A DNA stretch of 64,000 nucleotides, from NCBI RefSeq assembly GCF_024802625.1, contig NZ_CP103371.1:1922001-1986000 (forward strand), in the 5' to 3' direction. The notes below the pieces were generated by a model. The model had not been told where the DNA came from and ran no database searches. It worked only from the letters and a program-made list of their open reading frames with translations. This stretch comes from Massilia sp. H6 (GTDB taxonomy: Bacteria; Pseudomonadota; Gammaproteobacteria; Burkholderiales; Burkholderiaceae_D). Positions 1 to 7,334 of this stretch are shown here, one piece after another (within the stretch, counting starts at the first letter, position 1; every line of letters begins with the position of its first letter). A program made the translations under genes and the position numbers.

Positions 1-515
1 ATGCGCAAGTATTCGGCCAGCGCGCGCGGATCGGGGCCGTGGCCCGAGGCCAGGAGGGCCTTGCCGAGACGGTCGTTGTTGCGCACGCGGATGCGCTTGT
101 CGTTCAGGTAGGAGCCGGCACCCTTGGTGGCGGTAAACAAGTCGTTGCGCACCGGGTCGTAGACGACGGCATTGGTGGTCACGCCGCGCTGTTGCAGGGC
201 GATCGAGATGCAGTAGTTGGGGTAGCCGTGCAGGAAGTTGGTGGTGCCGTCGAGCGGGTCGATGATCCACACGAATTCTGACTCGTCGTTCAGGTTGCTC
301 GAGGCGCCGCTTTCTTCCGCCAGGATGGCGTGGCCCGGATAGGCCTTGAGCAGCGTTTCCACGATCGCCTGCTCGGCGGCCTGGTCGATATCGGTGACAA
401 AATCGTTATGTTGTTTTTCAGAAACGGTGATGCGGTCGATGTCGAAAGACGCCCGGTTGATGACGGTGGCGGCGCGGCGGGCGGCCTTGATGGCCGTGTT
501 GAGCATGGGATGCAT
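1..515 (-). CDS. suhB: Inositol-1-monophosphatase SuhB (3' end outside window)
   Basis: Mg2+-dependent inositol monophosphatase family; SuhB of enterobacteria also acts in rRNA transcription antitermination. The first 171 codons are visible. The N-terminus [15 protein letters not shown] matches the usual SuhB start, which fixes ATG at 515. The metal-binding motif [14 protein letters not shown] and an upstream EES glutamate pair are present. The stop codon lies left of base 1. It is divergent from trmJ with 167 bases between them, the same pairing as in E. coli. No strong ribosome binding site is visible; an alternative ATG lies at 506. Confidence 0.93.
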   Translation of the reverse strand, partial: MHPMLNTAIKAARRAATVINRASFDIDRITVSEKQHNDFVTDIDQAAEQAIVETLLKAYPGHAILAEESGASSNLNDESEFVWIIDPLDGTTNFLHGYPNYCISIALQQRGVTTNAVVYDPVRNDLFTATKGAGSYLNDKRIRVRNNDRLGKALLASGHGPDPRALAEYLR

Positions 516-682
516 GGAGGCTTTCCGTGAAAAAACGCGAACGCCCACCACGCATGCAAGCGCCGTGAACGGTCAGCTAATTAGAGGGTAACAAAGAGCA
601 AAGCGGTGTCGAACCCGTTAAAATCCATGACTTGAAGTCCATGTATTCCAACCGTCCGCACCGCGCGTTAGCGCTATTTTAA

Positions 683-1462
683 ATGAACCCGACCGAAATC
701 AACACGTCTCTTTTCAAACGACTGCGCATTGTGCTGGTCGAAACTAGCCGCGCCGGCAATCTCGGATCGGTGGCGCGGGCCATGAAGACCATGGGGTTCA
801 GCGACCTGGTATTGGTCACGCCGCGCTGCGCGGATCCCCTGAACGACCCGGAAGCGGTGGCCTTCGCCAGCGGCGCGCTCGACGTGCTGCAAGGCGCGCG
901 CATCGTCGGCAGCCTGCAGCAAGCCCTGGAAGGCTGCAATTTCGCCGCTGCGGTGTCGGCCCGCCTGCGTGAATTCTCGCCGCCGATCTGGACTCCGCGC
1001 GCCTTCGCCAGCCATGCGGCAGGGCAGCAAGACCTGCGCCCGGCCCTGATCCTCGGCAACGAGCGGGTCGGCCTGCCCAATACGATCGTCGAAGGCTGCA
1101 ATGTGCTGATCAACATTCCGGCCAACCCTGAGTATTCGTCACTGAACCTGGCGCAGGCGGCGCAGGTGTTGGCCTATGAATGCCGGATGGCGGCCATTGG
1201 CGAGATGGGCGAGGCCGGCGGCGCGGTGCCCGAGCGCGGCGTGGGTTTCCATGGCGACGCCGCCAGCGTGGTCCAGGTCGACGGCATGTACGCGCACCTC
1301 GAACAGGCGCTGGTGGCGATTGGCTTCCTGGATGCGAATAATCCAAAGAAACTGATGCCGCGCCTGAAGCGCCTGTTTGCGCGCACCGGCCTCGAAACCG
1401 AAGAAGTCAACATTTTGCGCGGCATCGCCAGCGAGATCATCAAGCGCGTGCCGCCCGCGTAA
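683..1462 (+). CDS. trmJ: tRNA (cytidine/uridine-2'-O-)-methyltransferase TrmJ
   Basis: SPOUT-class (TrmH family) enzyme that 2'-O-methylates position 32 of tRNAs using S-adenosylmethionine. The 259-residue protein has the family N-terminus (RIVLVETSRAGNLGSVARAM) and the knot-forming motifs LILGNERVGLPN and NPEYSSLNLAQAAQVLAYE. Length is typical of E. coli TrmJ (about 246). Divergence from suhB supports the call. The C-terminal helical part (about 165-259) ends normally. A hydrolase gene starts 6 bases after its stop, so the two may be cotranscribed. Confidence 0.93.
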   Translation: MNPTEINTSLFKRLRIVLVETSRAGNLGSVARAMKTMGFSDLVLVTPRCADPLNDPEAVAFASGALDVLQGARIVGSLQQALEGCNFAAAVSARLREFSPPIWTPRAFASHAAGQQDLRPALILGNERVGLPNTIVEGCNVLINIPANPEYSSLNLAQAAQVLAYECRMAAIGEMGEAGGAVPERGVGFHGDAASVVQVDGMYAHLEQALVAIGFLDANNPKKLMPRLKRLFARTGLETEEVNILRGIASEIIKRVPPA

Positions 1463-1468
1463 GCCCGC

Positions 1469-2443
1469 ATGGGAGCATCCCGACCACTATTTTCGAACGC
1501 CGCTGGCGTGAGCGCGCGCGGGCTGCTGCGCCTGGTCCTGGTGTTGCAGGCGCTGGCCGCGCTCGGGATCGGCGTGGCGGCCATCTCGGTATTCGGGGCC
1601 ACGCGCTGGCAGGCTTTCGGCGCTGGCCTGGGGGGCGTGCTGCTGGTGCGCCTGCTCATCAATGCCAACAATTTCTTCATGAGCGCGCGCCATGCCAGCC
1701 CCACCCCGGCCGAGTTCGAGCTCGGCATCGCGGCGCGCCTGCGCATGTTCCTTGAGGAGTTTGCGGCCAGCATGCTGCAGTCGTCCTGGACCATGCCGCT
1801 GGCGCGCCCCCTGACACGCATTTATCGCGGCTCGGGCGCGCCGCCGGTATTGCTGCTGCATGGCTACGGCTGCAACAGCGGCTACTGGTCGCGCCTGACG
1901 CCCTTGCTCGATGCGGCGCGGATCAGCCATGCGGCGGTCGACCTCGAGCCACTGACGGGCGACATCGATGCCTATGCACCGCTGGTCGAGCAGGCAGTGG
2001 ACGCGCTGCGGGCCGCGACCGGGGCGCAGCAAGTGGCGATCGTCGCCCACAGCATGGGCGGGCTGGTGGCGCGCGCCTGGATGCGGGCGTGCGGCACCGG
2101 CAAGGTGGCGCGCGTGATCACGCTTGGCACGCCGCACCATGGCACCTGCCTGGCCGCCTTCGGAATCGGCCTGAACGCCGCCCAGATGCGGCGCGCGCGA
2201 CAGGACGAATTGCCCGAATGCGCCTGGCTGCGCGCGCTGGCCGCCAGCGAGGATGGCCCTAAACGCGCGCTGCTCACCTCGATCTACAGCCACCAAGACA
2301 ACATCATCTCGCCGCAGACCTCGAGCGAACTGCCCGGCGCGCGCAATATTGCCTTCGGCGGAGTGGGCCATGTGGCGCTCGGACGCAACCGGCAGGTGCT
2401 CGAGCGCGTGATGCATGAACTCTCGGCCATGGGAGAAGGATAG
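1469..2443 (+). CDS. Membrane-anchored alpha/beta hydrolase (triacylglycerol lipase-like)
   Basis: Two hydrophobic N-terminal segments (about 18-42 and 48-68) should anchor the protein in the inner membrane, followed by an alpha/beta hydrolase domain. The oxyanion-side motif is LLLHGYGCNSGYW (about 128-140). The nucleophile elbow is AHSMGG with Ser195. LGTPHHGT (219-226) is typical of bacterial lipases. Asp277 (SHQDNII) and His301 (GVGHVAL) complete a plausible triad. Residues, order and spacing fit lipase class 2/PGAP1-like hydrolases. The substrate cannot be told. It starts 6 bases after trmJ. Confidence 0.8.
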   Translation: MGASRPLFSNAAGVSARGLLRLVLVLQALAALGIGVAAISVFGATRWQAFGAGLGGVLLVRLLINANNFFMSARHASPTPAEFELGIAARLRMFLEEFAASMLQSSWTMPLARPLTRIYRGSGAPPVLLLHGYGCNSGYWSRLTPLLDAARISHAAVDLEPLTGDIDAYAPLVEQAVDALRAATGAQQVAIVAHSMGGLVARAWMRACGTGKVARVITLGTPHHGTCLAAFGIGLNAAQMRRARQDELPECAWLRALAASEDGPKRALLTSIYSHQDNIISPQTSSELPGARNIAFGGVGHVALGRNRQVLERVMHELSAMGEG

Positions 2444-2505
2444 GCATTCCTGTCCCTGCAGCGGCCATGCTACAGTGAGCACAACGCCGTAACCGGAGCG
2501 CCGAC

Positions 2506-3348
2506 TTGGCCCGTATCCTGATCATCGAAGACAATCGCGCCAACGTCGAGCTGATGGCGTTTTTGCTCACCGCCTACGGCCATAGCGCGCAATCGGAACC
2601 CGACGGGGCACGCGGCATTGCCGCCGCCCGCGCCCGGCGCCCCGACCTGATCGCCTGCGACGTCAACCTGCCCGGCATGAATGGCTTCGCCGTGGTCGCG
2701 GCGCTCAAGGCCGACGCTGCACTGGCCGACGTGCCGGTACTGGCCGTGACTGCGCTGGCCATGGCCGGCGACCGCGAAAAAGTGCTGGCCGCCGGCTTCG
2801 ACGGCTATATCGGCAAGCCCATCGAACCGGACAGTTTCGTGACCGAGCTCGAAGCCTTCCTGCCTGCCAGCGCTCCTGCGGCACCGCTGCCGCCGCCCGC
2901 ACCGCATGCCGCACAGTACCCCACGCCGGCCCTGCAGCAAGAGTCGACCCCAACACCAGCTGCGCAACCGACCATCCTGCTGGTGGACGACGATCCTTTC
3001 ATGCTGGCGGTGCTGGCCGAGATGCTCACGGACGAACCCTGGCGCGTACTGAGCGCGGCATCGGGTCCGGAGGCGCTGGCCCTGCTCGGGCGCGAGCCGG
3101 TCGAGGTAATCCTGTGTGATCAATCGATGCCTGGCATGAGCGGCACCGAGGTGCTGGCGCAGGTGGCGCGCGACTATCCGCGCACCGCGCGCCTGATGCT
3201 CACCGGCCAGCAAGACCTGGCCGACATCGACGCCGCCCTGCGCGCCGGCTTCGCCGATGCGCACTACGCCAAGCCGGTGTCGGCGAGCACGCTGCGAGCG
3301 AGCCTGCGCAAGGGGGTGGCCTTGCAGCGTGCTCGCGCAGCCGACTGA
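2506..3348 (+). CDS. Double-receiver response regulator (REC-linker-REC), no output domain
   Basis: Two CheY-like receiver domains joined by a Pro/Ala-rich linker (about 120-153). REC1 has acidic residues E8/D9, phospho-acceptor D52 (IACDVNLPGMNG), T82 and K104. REC2 has D161/D162, D205 (ILCDQSMPGMSG), T233 and K256. Both therefore look phosphorylatable. There is no DNA-binding or enzymatic domain, so it likely works by protein contact or as a phosphorelay node. The start is TTG at 2506, because the receiver fold begins immediately (ARILIIEDN). No partner kinase is adjacent; candidates elsewhere in the window are the kinases at 52-53.7 kb and 55.5-57.7 kb. Confidence 0.85.
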   Translation: MARILIIEDNRANVELMAFLLTAYGHSAQSEPDGARGIAAARARRPDLIACDVNLPGMNGFAVVAALKADAALADVPVLAVTALAMAGDREKVLAAGFDGYIGKPIEPDSFVTELEAFLPASAPAAPLPPPAPHAAQYPTPALQQESTPTPAAQPTILLVDDDPFMLAVLAEMLTDEPWRVLSAASGPEALALLGREPVEVILCDQSMPGMSGTEVLAQVARDYPRTARLMLTGQQDLADIDAALRAGFADAHYAKPVSASTLRASLRKGVALQRARAAD

Positions 3349-3396
3349 AAACGCGTGCGCAGGCAGGTTTAGAAGCCGGTTTCTATTGTGCGTGCC

Positions 3397-3402
3397 TACA
3401 AT
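3397..3402 (+). promoter_or_regulatory. Possible -10 box for the phasin gene
   Basis: TACAAT differs at one base from the sigma70 -10 consensus and lies 30 bases before the phasin ATG at 3432. It would put transcription start after the alternative ATG at 3405, which favours the 3432 start. No convincing -35 was found. Confidence 0.3.
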
Positions 3403-3431
3403 GGATGCACCAGCTACCAGAGAACACCGCC

Positions 3432-3899
3432 ATGACCAAGAAACTCCCCGCGCCCGACGACGACGAGGCGCTGGCGCGCGCCGTGCGCGATTCGGCCCAG
3501 CAAATCTGGCAGGCCGGGCTTGGGGCCTTTGCCCGCGCACAAGAAGAAGGCGGCAGCGCGTTCACCCGCCTGGTACGCGACGGCAGTGTGCTGGCCAAGA
3601 GGGCGCGCGAAGTAGAAGACGCTACCGGCACCGTGGCGCGGGCGGCCGAGCGCGCCAGCCGGCGCAGCGGCGGCTCCTGGGGCAAGCTCGAACAGGTGTT
3701 CGAAGAGCGCGTGGCGCGGGCGCTGGCCACCATCGGAGTGCCGGCCGCCAGCGAGGTCGCCGCATTGCGCCGCCGGATCGACGATCTCGAAACAATGCTG
3801 GCCGAAATGGCCAGGCGCCTGCCTGCTGCGCAAGCCGCGCCGCGCACCCGGCGCAGCAAAAAAGGCACGAGCGTACCGGAAGATGCCAACGGCGCTTGA
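3432..3899 (+). CDS. Phasin / polyhydroxyalkanoate granule-associated protein (PhaI/PhaF-type)
   Basis: A 155-residue helical protein of the polyhydroxyalkanoate granule-associated family (phasin family 2). The N-terminal stretch QIWQAGLGAFARAQEEGG is characteristic. It is followed by a long amphipathic region and a predicted coiled coil (VAALRRRIDDLETMLAEMARR, about 110-130). The basic tail (RTRRSKK) resembles, in much shortened form, the Lys/Ala-rich DNA-contacting tail of PhaF. It should coat PHA granules and affect their size or segregation. ATG 3405 is an alternative start. A TetR regulator follows 76 bases downstream. No PHA synthase is in the window. Confidence 0.85.
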   Translation: MTKKLPAPDDDEALARAVRDSAQQIWQAGLGAFARAQEEGGSAFTRLVRDGSVLAKRAREVEDATGTVARAAERASRRSGGSWGKLEQVFEERVARALATIGVPAASEVAALRRRIDDLETMLAEMARRLPAAQAAPRTRRSKKGTSVPEDANGA

Positions 3900-3975
3900 A
3901 AGGCGGACTCTTGTCATGCCGCAATGGCATCATTTGGTGTTATCCTCCGGGCTGGCACCTTAAACTTCGCCCTTC

Positions 3976-4671
3976 ATGCAACAAAAAGCTCCGCGCCGGA
4001 CCCGTGAACGCATCCTTGAGCTATCGCTCAGGCTGTTCAACGAGTTCGGCGAGCCGAACATCACGACCACGGTCATTGCCGAAGAGATGAATATCTCTCC
4101 CGGCAACCTCTACTATCACTTCCGTAACAAGGACGACATCGTCAATTCGATCTTCGTCCAGTTTGAAACCGAGATCGAGCGCATCCTGACGGTGCCGGCC
4201 GGACGCCGCTCGAACATGGAAGACGTCTGGCTCTACCTGCACCTGATGTTCGAACTGATCTGGCGCTACCGCTTCTTCTACCGCGACCTCAACGACCTGC
4301 TCTCGCGCAACCGCAAGCTCGAGCTGCACTTCAAGGCCATCCTGGCCCACAAGATCAAGGTCGCGCGCCAGTTGTGCGAAGACCTGCGCAGCGAAGGCTC
4401 GCTCGAGGCGCACGACCAGCAGATCGGCGCCATGGCGACCAATATGGTGGTGGTGGCGACGTATTGGCTGTCGTACGAATACGTGCGCAACCCGCGCAAG
4501 TACAGCGAGCAGCAAGCCATCGCCGACGCCCTGGCGCGCGGCTGCTACCAGGTGCTGTCGATGCTCGGCCCCTACCTGCGCGGCGACACCCGCCTGCTGT
4601 TCGAGAAGCTGTCCGAGGAATACCTCAAGAAACTGTCGGCCGAAGCCCGGCCCGGCGCCGATTTCCTGTAA
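3976..4671 (+). CDS. TetR/AcrR family transcriptional regulator
   Basis: A 231-residue one-component regulator. The N-terminal TetR helix-turn-helix spans about 8-55 (RERILELSLRLFNEFGEPN, then MNISPGNLYYHFRNKDDI). The aromatic-rich ligand domain (WLYLHLMFELIWRYRFFYRDL) follows and probably binds a hydrophobic or acyl effector. The gene sits between a phasin and a LOG protein, so a link to fatty acid or PHA metabolism is possible but is inference. The next start is 16 bases past its stop, so the LOG gene is probably cotranscribed. Confidence 0.88.
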   Translation: MQQKAPRRTRERILELSLRLFNEFGEPNITTTVIAEEMNISPGNLYYHFRNKDDIVNSIFVQFETEIERILTVPAGRRSNMEDVWLYLHLMFELIWRYRFFYRDLNDLLSRNRKLELHFKAILAHKIKVARQLCEDLRSEGSLEAHDQQIGAMATNMVVVATYWLSYEYVRNPRKYSEQQAIADALARGCYQVLSMLGPYLRGDTRLLFEKLSEEYLKKLSAEARPGADFL

Positions 4672-4687
4672 CCACAGAGCTACCCCG

Positions 4688-5314
4688 ATGAAAACCCTGG
4701 CCGTCTACTGCGGCGCCTCGCCTGGCGTCAACCCCGTCTACGCCGACAGCGCGCGCCTGCTTGCGGGCGCGCTGGTCGAGCACAATATTGGTCTGGTCTA
4801 CGGCGGCGGCAAGGTCGGGCTGATGGGTGTGATCGCCGACGAGGTGCTGCGCCTGGGCGGCGAAGCCACCGGCGTGATTCCCAAGGCGCTGCTCGAGCGC
4901 GAAGTCGGCCACGCCGGCCTGACCCGGCTGTTCGTGGTCAAGGACATGCACGAGCGTAAAGCCATGATGGCCGAGCTATCCGAAGGCTTCATCGCCATGC
5001 CGGGCGGGATGGGTACGCTCGAAGAGCTGTTCGAGATGCTCACCTGGTCCCAGCTCGGCATCCACGCCAAGCCGATCGGCCTGTTCAACACCAACGGCTT
5101 CTGGGACGGCCTGGTGCGCTTCGTGCGCCACCAGAGCGAGGAGGGCTTCGTCCGGCCCGAACACCTGGAACTGATGCAGGTCGACGCCGATGCCGATGGC
5201 CTGATCCGGCGCCTGCGCACGGCGGTGCTGCCGTCCGGATCGGGCGGTGCAGTCAGCGCGCCGGCAGAAACGCCGACACCTCGGCCCGGAAGCGCTGCGG
5301 CTGGTCCCACATGA
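4688..5314 (+). CDS. LOG family nucleoside 5'-monophosphate phosphoribohydrolase
   Basis: LOG (Lonely Guy, TIGR00730) proteins cleave nucleoside or cytokinin riboside 5'-monophosphates to a free base and ribose 5-phosphate. Diagnostic motifs are YGGGKVGLMG (38-47), MHERK (about 88-92) and PGGMGTLEE (105-113). The 208-residue protein has a Pro/Ala-rich tail (about 180-208) longer than is usual. That tail runs 62 bases into the 3' end of the convergent hydrolase gene, suggesting loss of an earlier stop codon. It follows the TetR gene by 16 bases. Confidence 0.9.
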   Translation: MKTLAVYCGASPGVNPVYADSARLLAGALVEHNIGLVYGGGKVGLMGVIADEVLRLGGEATGVIPKALLEREVGHAGLTRLFVVKDMHERKAMMAELSEGFIAMPGGMGTLEELFEMLTWSQLGIHAKPIGLFNTNGFWDGLVRFVRHQSEEGFVRPEHLELMQVDADADGLIRRLRTAVLPSGSGGAVSAPAETPTPRPGSAAAGPT

Positions 5315-6155
5315 TGAAGTGGGCGCTGTCCGGAATGCGCTTGAGGGTCAGCTGCTTGAGCGGAGCGTAGGCGCTCTTGTAGACGCCATCGAACTGTTCC
5401 GGCGCCAGCGGTACGCTCTTGGGCTGCACGTACAGCACGGTCACCGGCACGCTGATCTTCTGCAGTTCGGGGATCATGTTGGTCACCAGCAGTTCGCGGA
5501 AGGCGCGGCTGCTGACATCGGCGTCGCTGGCCATGGAATCCTTGATGGCGACCGGGCGCATCGCCTCGGTATTGACCATGCCGGCGATGGTATCGTTGGC
5601 ATTCCTGGTGCGCTGCTCCGGGGTGGCGGCGCGGATGCCGGCGCTGATCTGGTCGGCGACGGCTTGTACCCGGCTCGGGGTAGCGCCTGGGCCGGCGAAG
5701 AAGGTGCCGAGGTAGGGAAACATATCCACCACCATCAAGCGCGACAGGCGCTCGGGATGGCGGCTGGCCAGCATCAGGCCGATGGTACCGCCCAGCGAGT
5801 GACCGATCACGGACGGCTGCTTCAGTTTTTCTTGCGCGATGTAGCGGGCAATTTCGTCGGCCACCGGGGCGGCGATCGTTCCCTCCTTGTTCGCGCCGGC
5901 CGGTTGCCCGGCAAATCCGGCCACTTGCACCAGGTGGTAGCGGTAGCCCGGCAGCGCCTCGACGGTCGAGGCCCAGGTGCGCGGCGACGAATTCAAACCC
6001 GGAATCAAGACCACATCCGGGCCGCTCCCCTCGGTGCGCACGCTGATGCGCTCCGACGAAAAGGGCGCTGCCATCGCGCAGCTCAAGGGGAGGGCTGCCA
6101 ACAGCGCTGCTGCGCGCAGCGAGAACATGCGGCGCGAGGTGGTAGTCGAATTCAT
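5253..6155 (-). CDS. Secreted alpha/beta hydrolase
   Basis: The 300-residue protein has an N-terminal export signal (hydrophobic 13-29, likely cleavage after AMA) and a compact alpha/beta hydrolase domain. IPGLNSSPRTW (51-61) forms the oxyanion region, GHSLGG carries nucleophile Ser120, and SAHFIMW carries His279. Start at 6155 is supported by an AGGAG ribosome binding site just upstream. An esterase or peptidase role in the periplasm is likely; the substrate is unknown. Its 3' end overlaps the LOG gene by 62 bases on the opposite strand. Confidence 0.83.
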   Translation of the reverse strand: MNSTTTSRRMFSLRAAALLAALPLSCAMAAPFSSERISVRTEGSGPDVVLIPGLNSSPRTWASTVEALPGYRYHLVQVAGFAGQPAGANKEGTIAAPVADEIARYIAQEKLKQPSVIGHSLGGTIGLMLASRHPERLSRLMVVDMFPYLGTFFAGPGATPSRVQAVADQISAGIRAATPEQRTRNANDTIAGMVNTEAMRPVAIKDSMASDADVSSRAFRELLVTNMIPELQKISVPVTVLYVQPKSVPLAPEQFDGVYKSAYAPLKQLTLKRIPDSAHFIMWDQPQRFRAEVSAFLPAR

Positions 6156-6224
6156 CGTGGCTCCTGGAGTGGAAACCGATGAGTATAGTGAACAATGCGC
6201 GCCGCAGGCTTACCGAAAATCACC

Positions 6225-7334
6225 TCAGGCCAGGACAATCCGGTTGCGTCCGGCCTGTTTTGCCTGGTAGAGCGCCTTGTCGGCGCGGCTGATGGCGTCG
6301 GCAAAGGTCTCACCCGGGCCGCGCGTGGCCAGGCCGGCCGAAAAGCTGATGCGGCGGCCGTCAAGGCCCGGCATCGGCATCGCGTGCACGCTTTCGGCCA
6401 TCCGTTCCAGCACGGCCCGCGCGGCGCCCGGCGCGGTAGCCGGCAGCAGCAGCAAAAATTCCTCGCCGCCCCAGCGCGCCAGCACGTCGCTGGCGCGCAG
6501 CGGCGCGCGCGCGGCCGCCGAGAAGCAGCGCAGCACGGCGTCGCCGGTGGCGTGGCCGTGCTGGTCGTTGACCTGCTTGAAAAAGTCGATATCGAGCAGC
6601 GCAATGCAGGTCGCCGGGCCGCTAAACGTCGCAGCCGTATGGCGTCGCTCTTCTTCCTCGAGCAATGCGTTCATGTGGCGGCGGTTTACCAGCGAGGTGA
6701 GTTCATCGACGGTGGCGAGAACGCGGATGGTGTCGAGGGCGTCGGTCAGCTCGCGCTTCTGGCGCTTCAGGCGCGAGCGCAGCTTGCTCATCTCGCCGCT
6801 CAGGACCGCGGTCGACAGCAGCGCCCCGGCCAGGTAGCCGAAGGTCAGTGCCTCGGTCACCGGTGGATAGCGGACCGGATCGTGCGCCTGGAGCCACCAC
6901 ATGGTCGCTCCCATGCCGGCAATGGCGCTGGCCGACAACAGCAGGGTCTGGCGAGGGCGCAGGGCGAACATGCAGAACACGATAATCACAACCGTCATGG
7001 TCAGCATGGCCGCGCGCAGCGGCCCGGAAATGGCATAGGCCCACATGCCGCAGACCAGCGAGAACACCGCCTGCGCGACCGCCAACTGGTCCGGCGCCAG
7101 TCTGAGCGTAGCGTGGGCGCGGATCAGGAAATAGAAAAGCAGGGCGCCACACCCGCCGAACATCATCAGGCCGCGCGCCGCGCCGGCCTGGCTCACGCCG
7201 GTATCTACCTGAACCTGCAGCAGCATGATGCACACGATGTAGAGCAGGCATGTGCCGGCCCAGTACTGGAGCGAGCGGCGCAGGCCGGGATCGGTGCCGC
7301 GCGCCAGGGCGGCGAGGCGGCGCAGCATGCTCAT
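6225..7334 (-). CDS. Membrane diguanylate cyclase (GGDEF)
   Basis: The N-terminal half (about 20-180) holds roughly six hydrophobic segments without a recognisable sensor fold, followed by a short linker and a GGDEF domain (about 200-369). The active-site signature is GGEEF (289-293). The inhibitory I-site RASD (280-283) lies five residues before it, as in product-inhibited cyclases. VDELTSLVNRRH marks the domain start. It makes cyclic di-GMP from two GTP. Its ATG overlaps the stop of the GGDEF-EAL gene by four bases (ATGA), so translation is probably coupled. It is the last gene of a four-gene operon. Confidence 0.92.
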   Translation of the reverse strand: MSMLRRLAALARGTDPGLRRSLQYWAGTCLLYIVCIMLLQVQVDTGVSQAGAARGLMMFGGCGALLFYFLIRAHATLRLAPDQLAVAQAVFSLVCGMWAYAISGPLRAAMLTMTVVIIVFCMFALRPRQTLLLSASAIAGMGATMWWLQAHDPVRYPPVTEALTFGYLAGALLSTAVLSGEMSKLRSRLKRQKRELTDALDTIRVLATVDELTSLVNRRHMNALLEEEERRHTAATFSGPATCIALLDIDFFKQVNDQHGHATGDAVLRCFSAAARAPLRASDVLARWGGEEFLLLLPATAPGAARAVLERMAESVHAMPMPGLDGRRISFSAGLATRGPGETFADAISRADKALYQAKQAGRNRIVLA

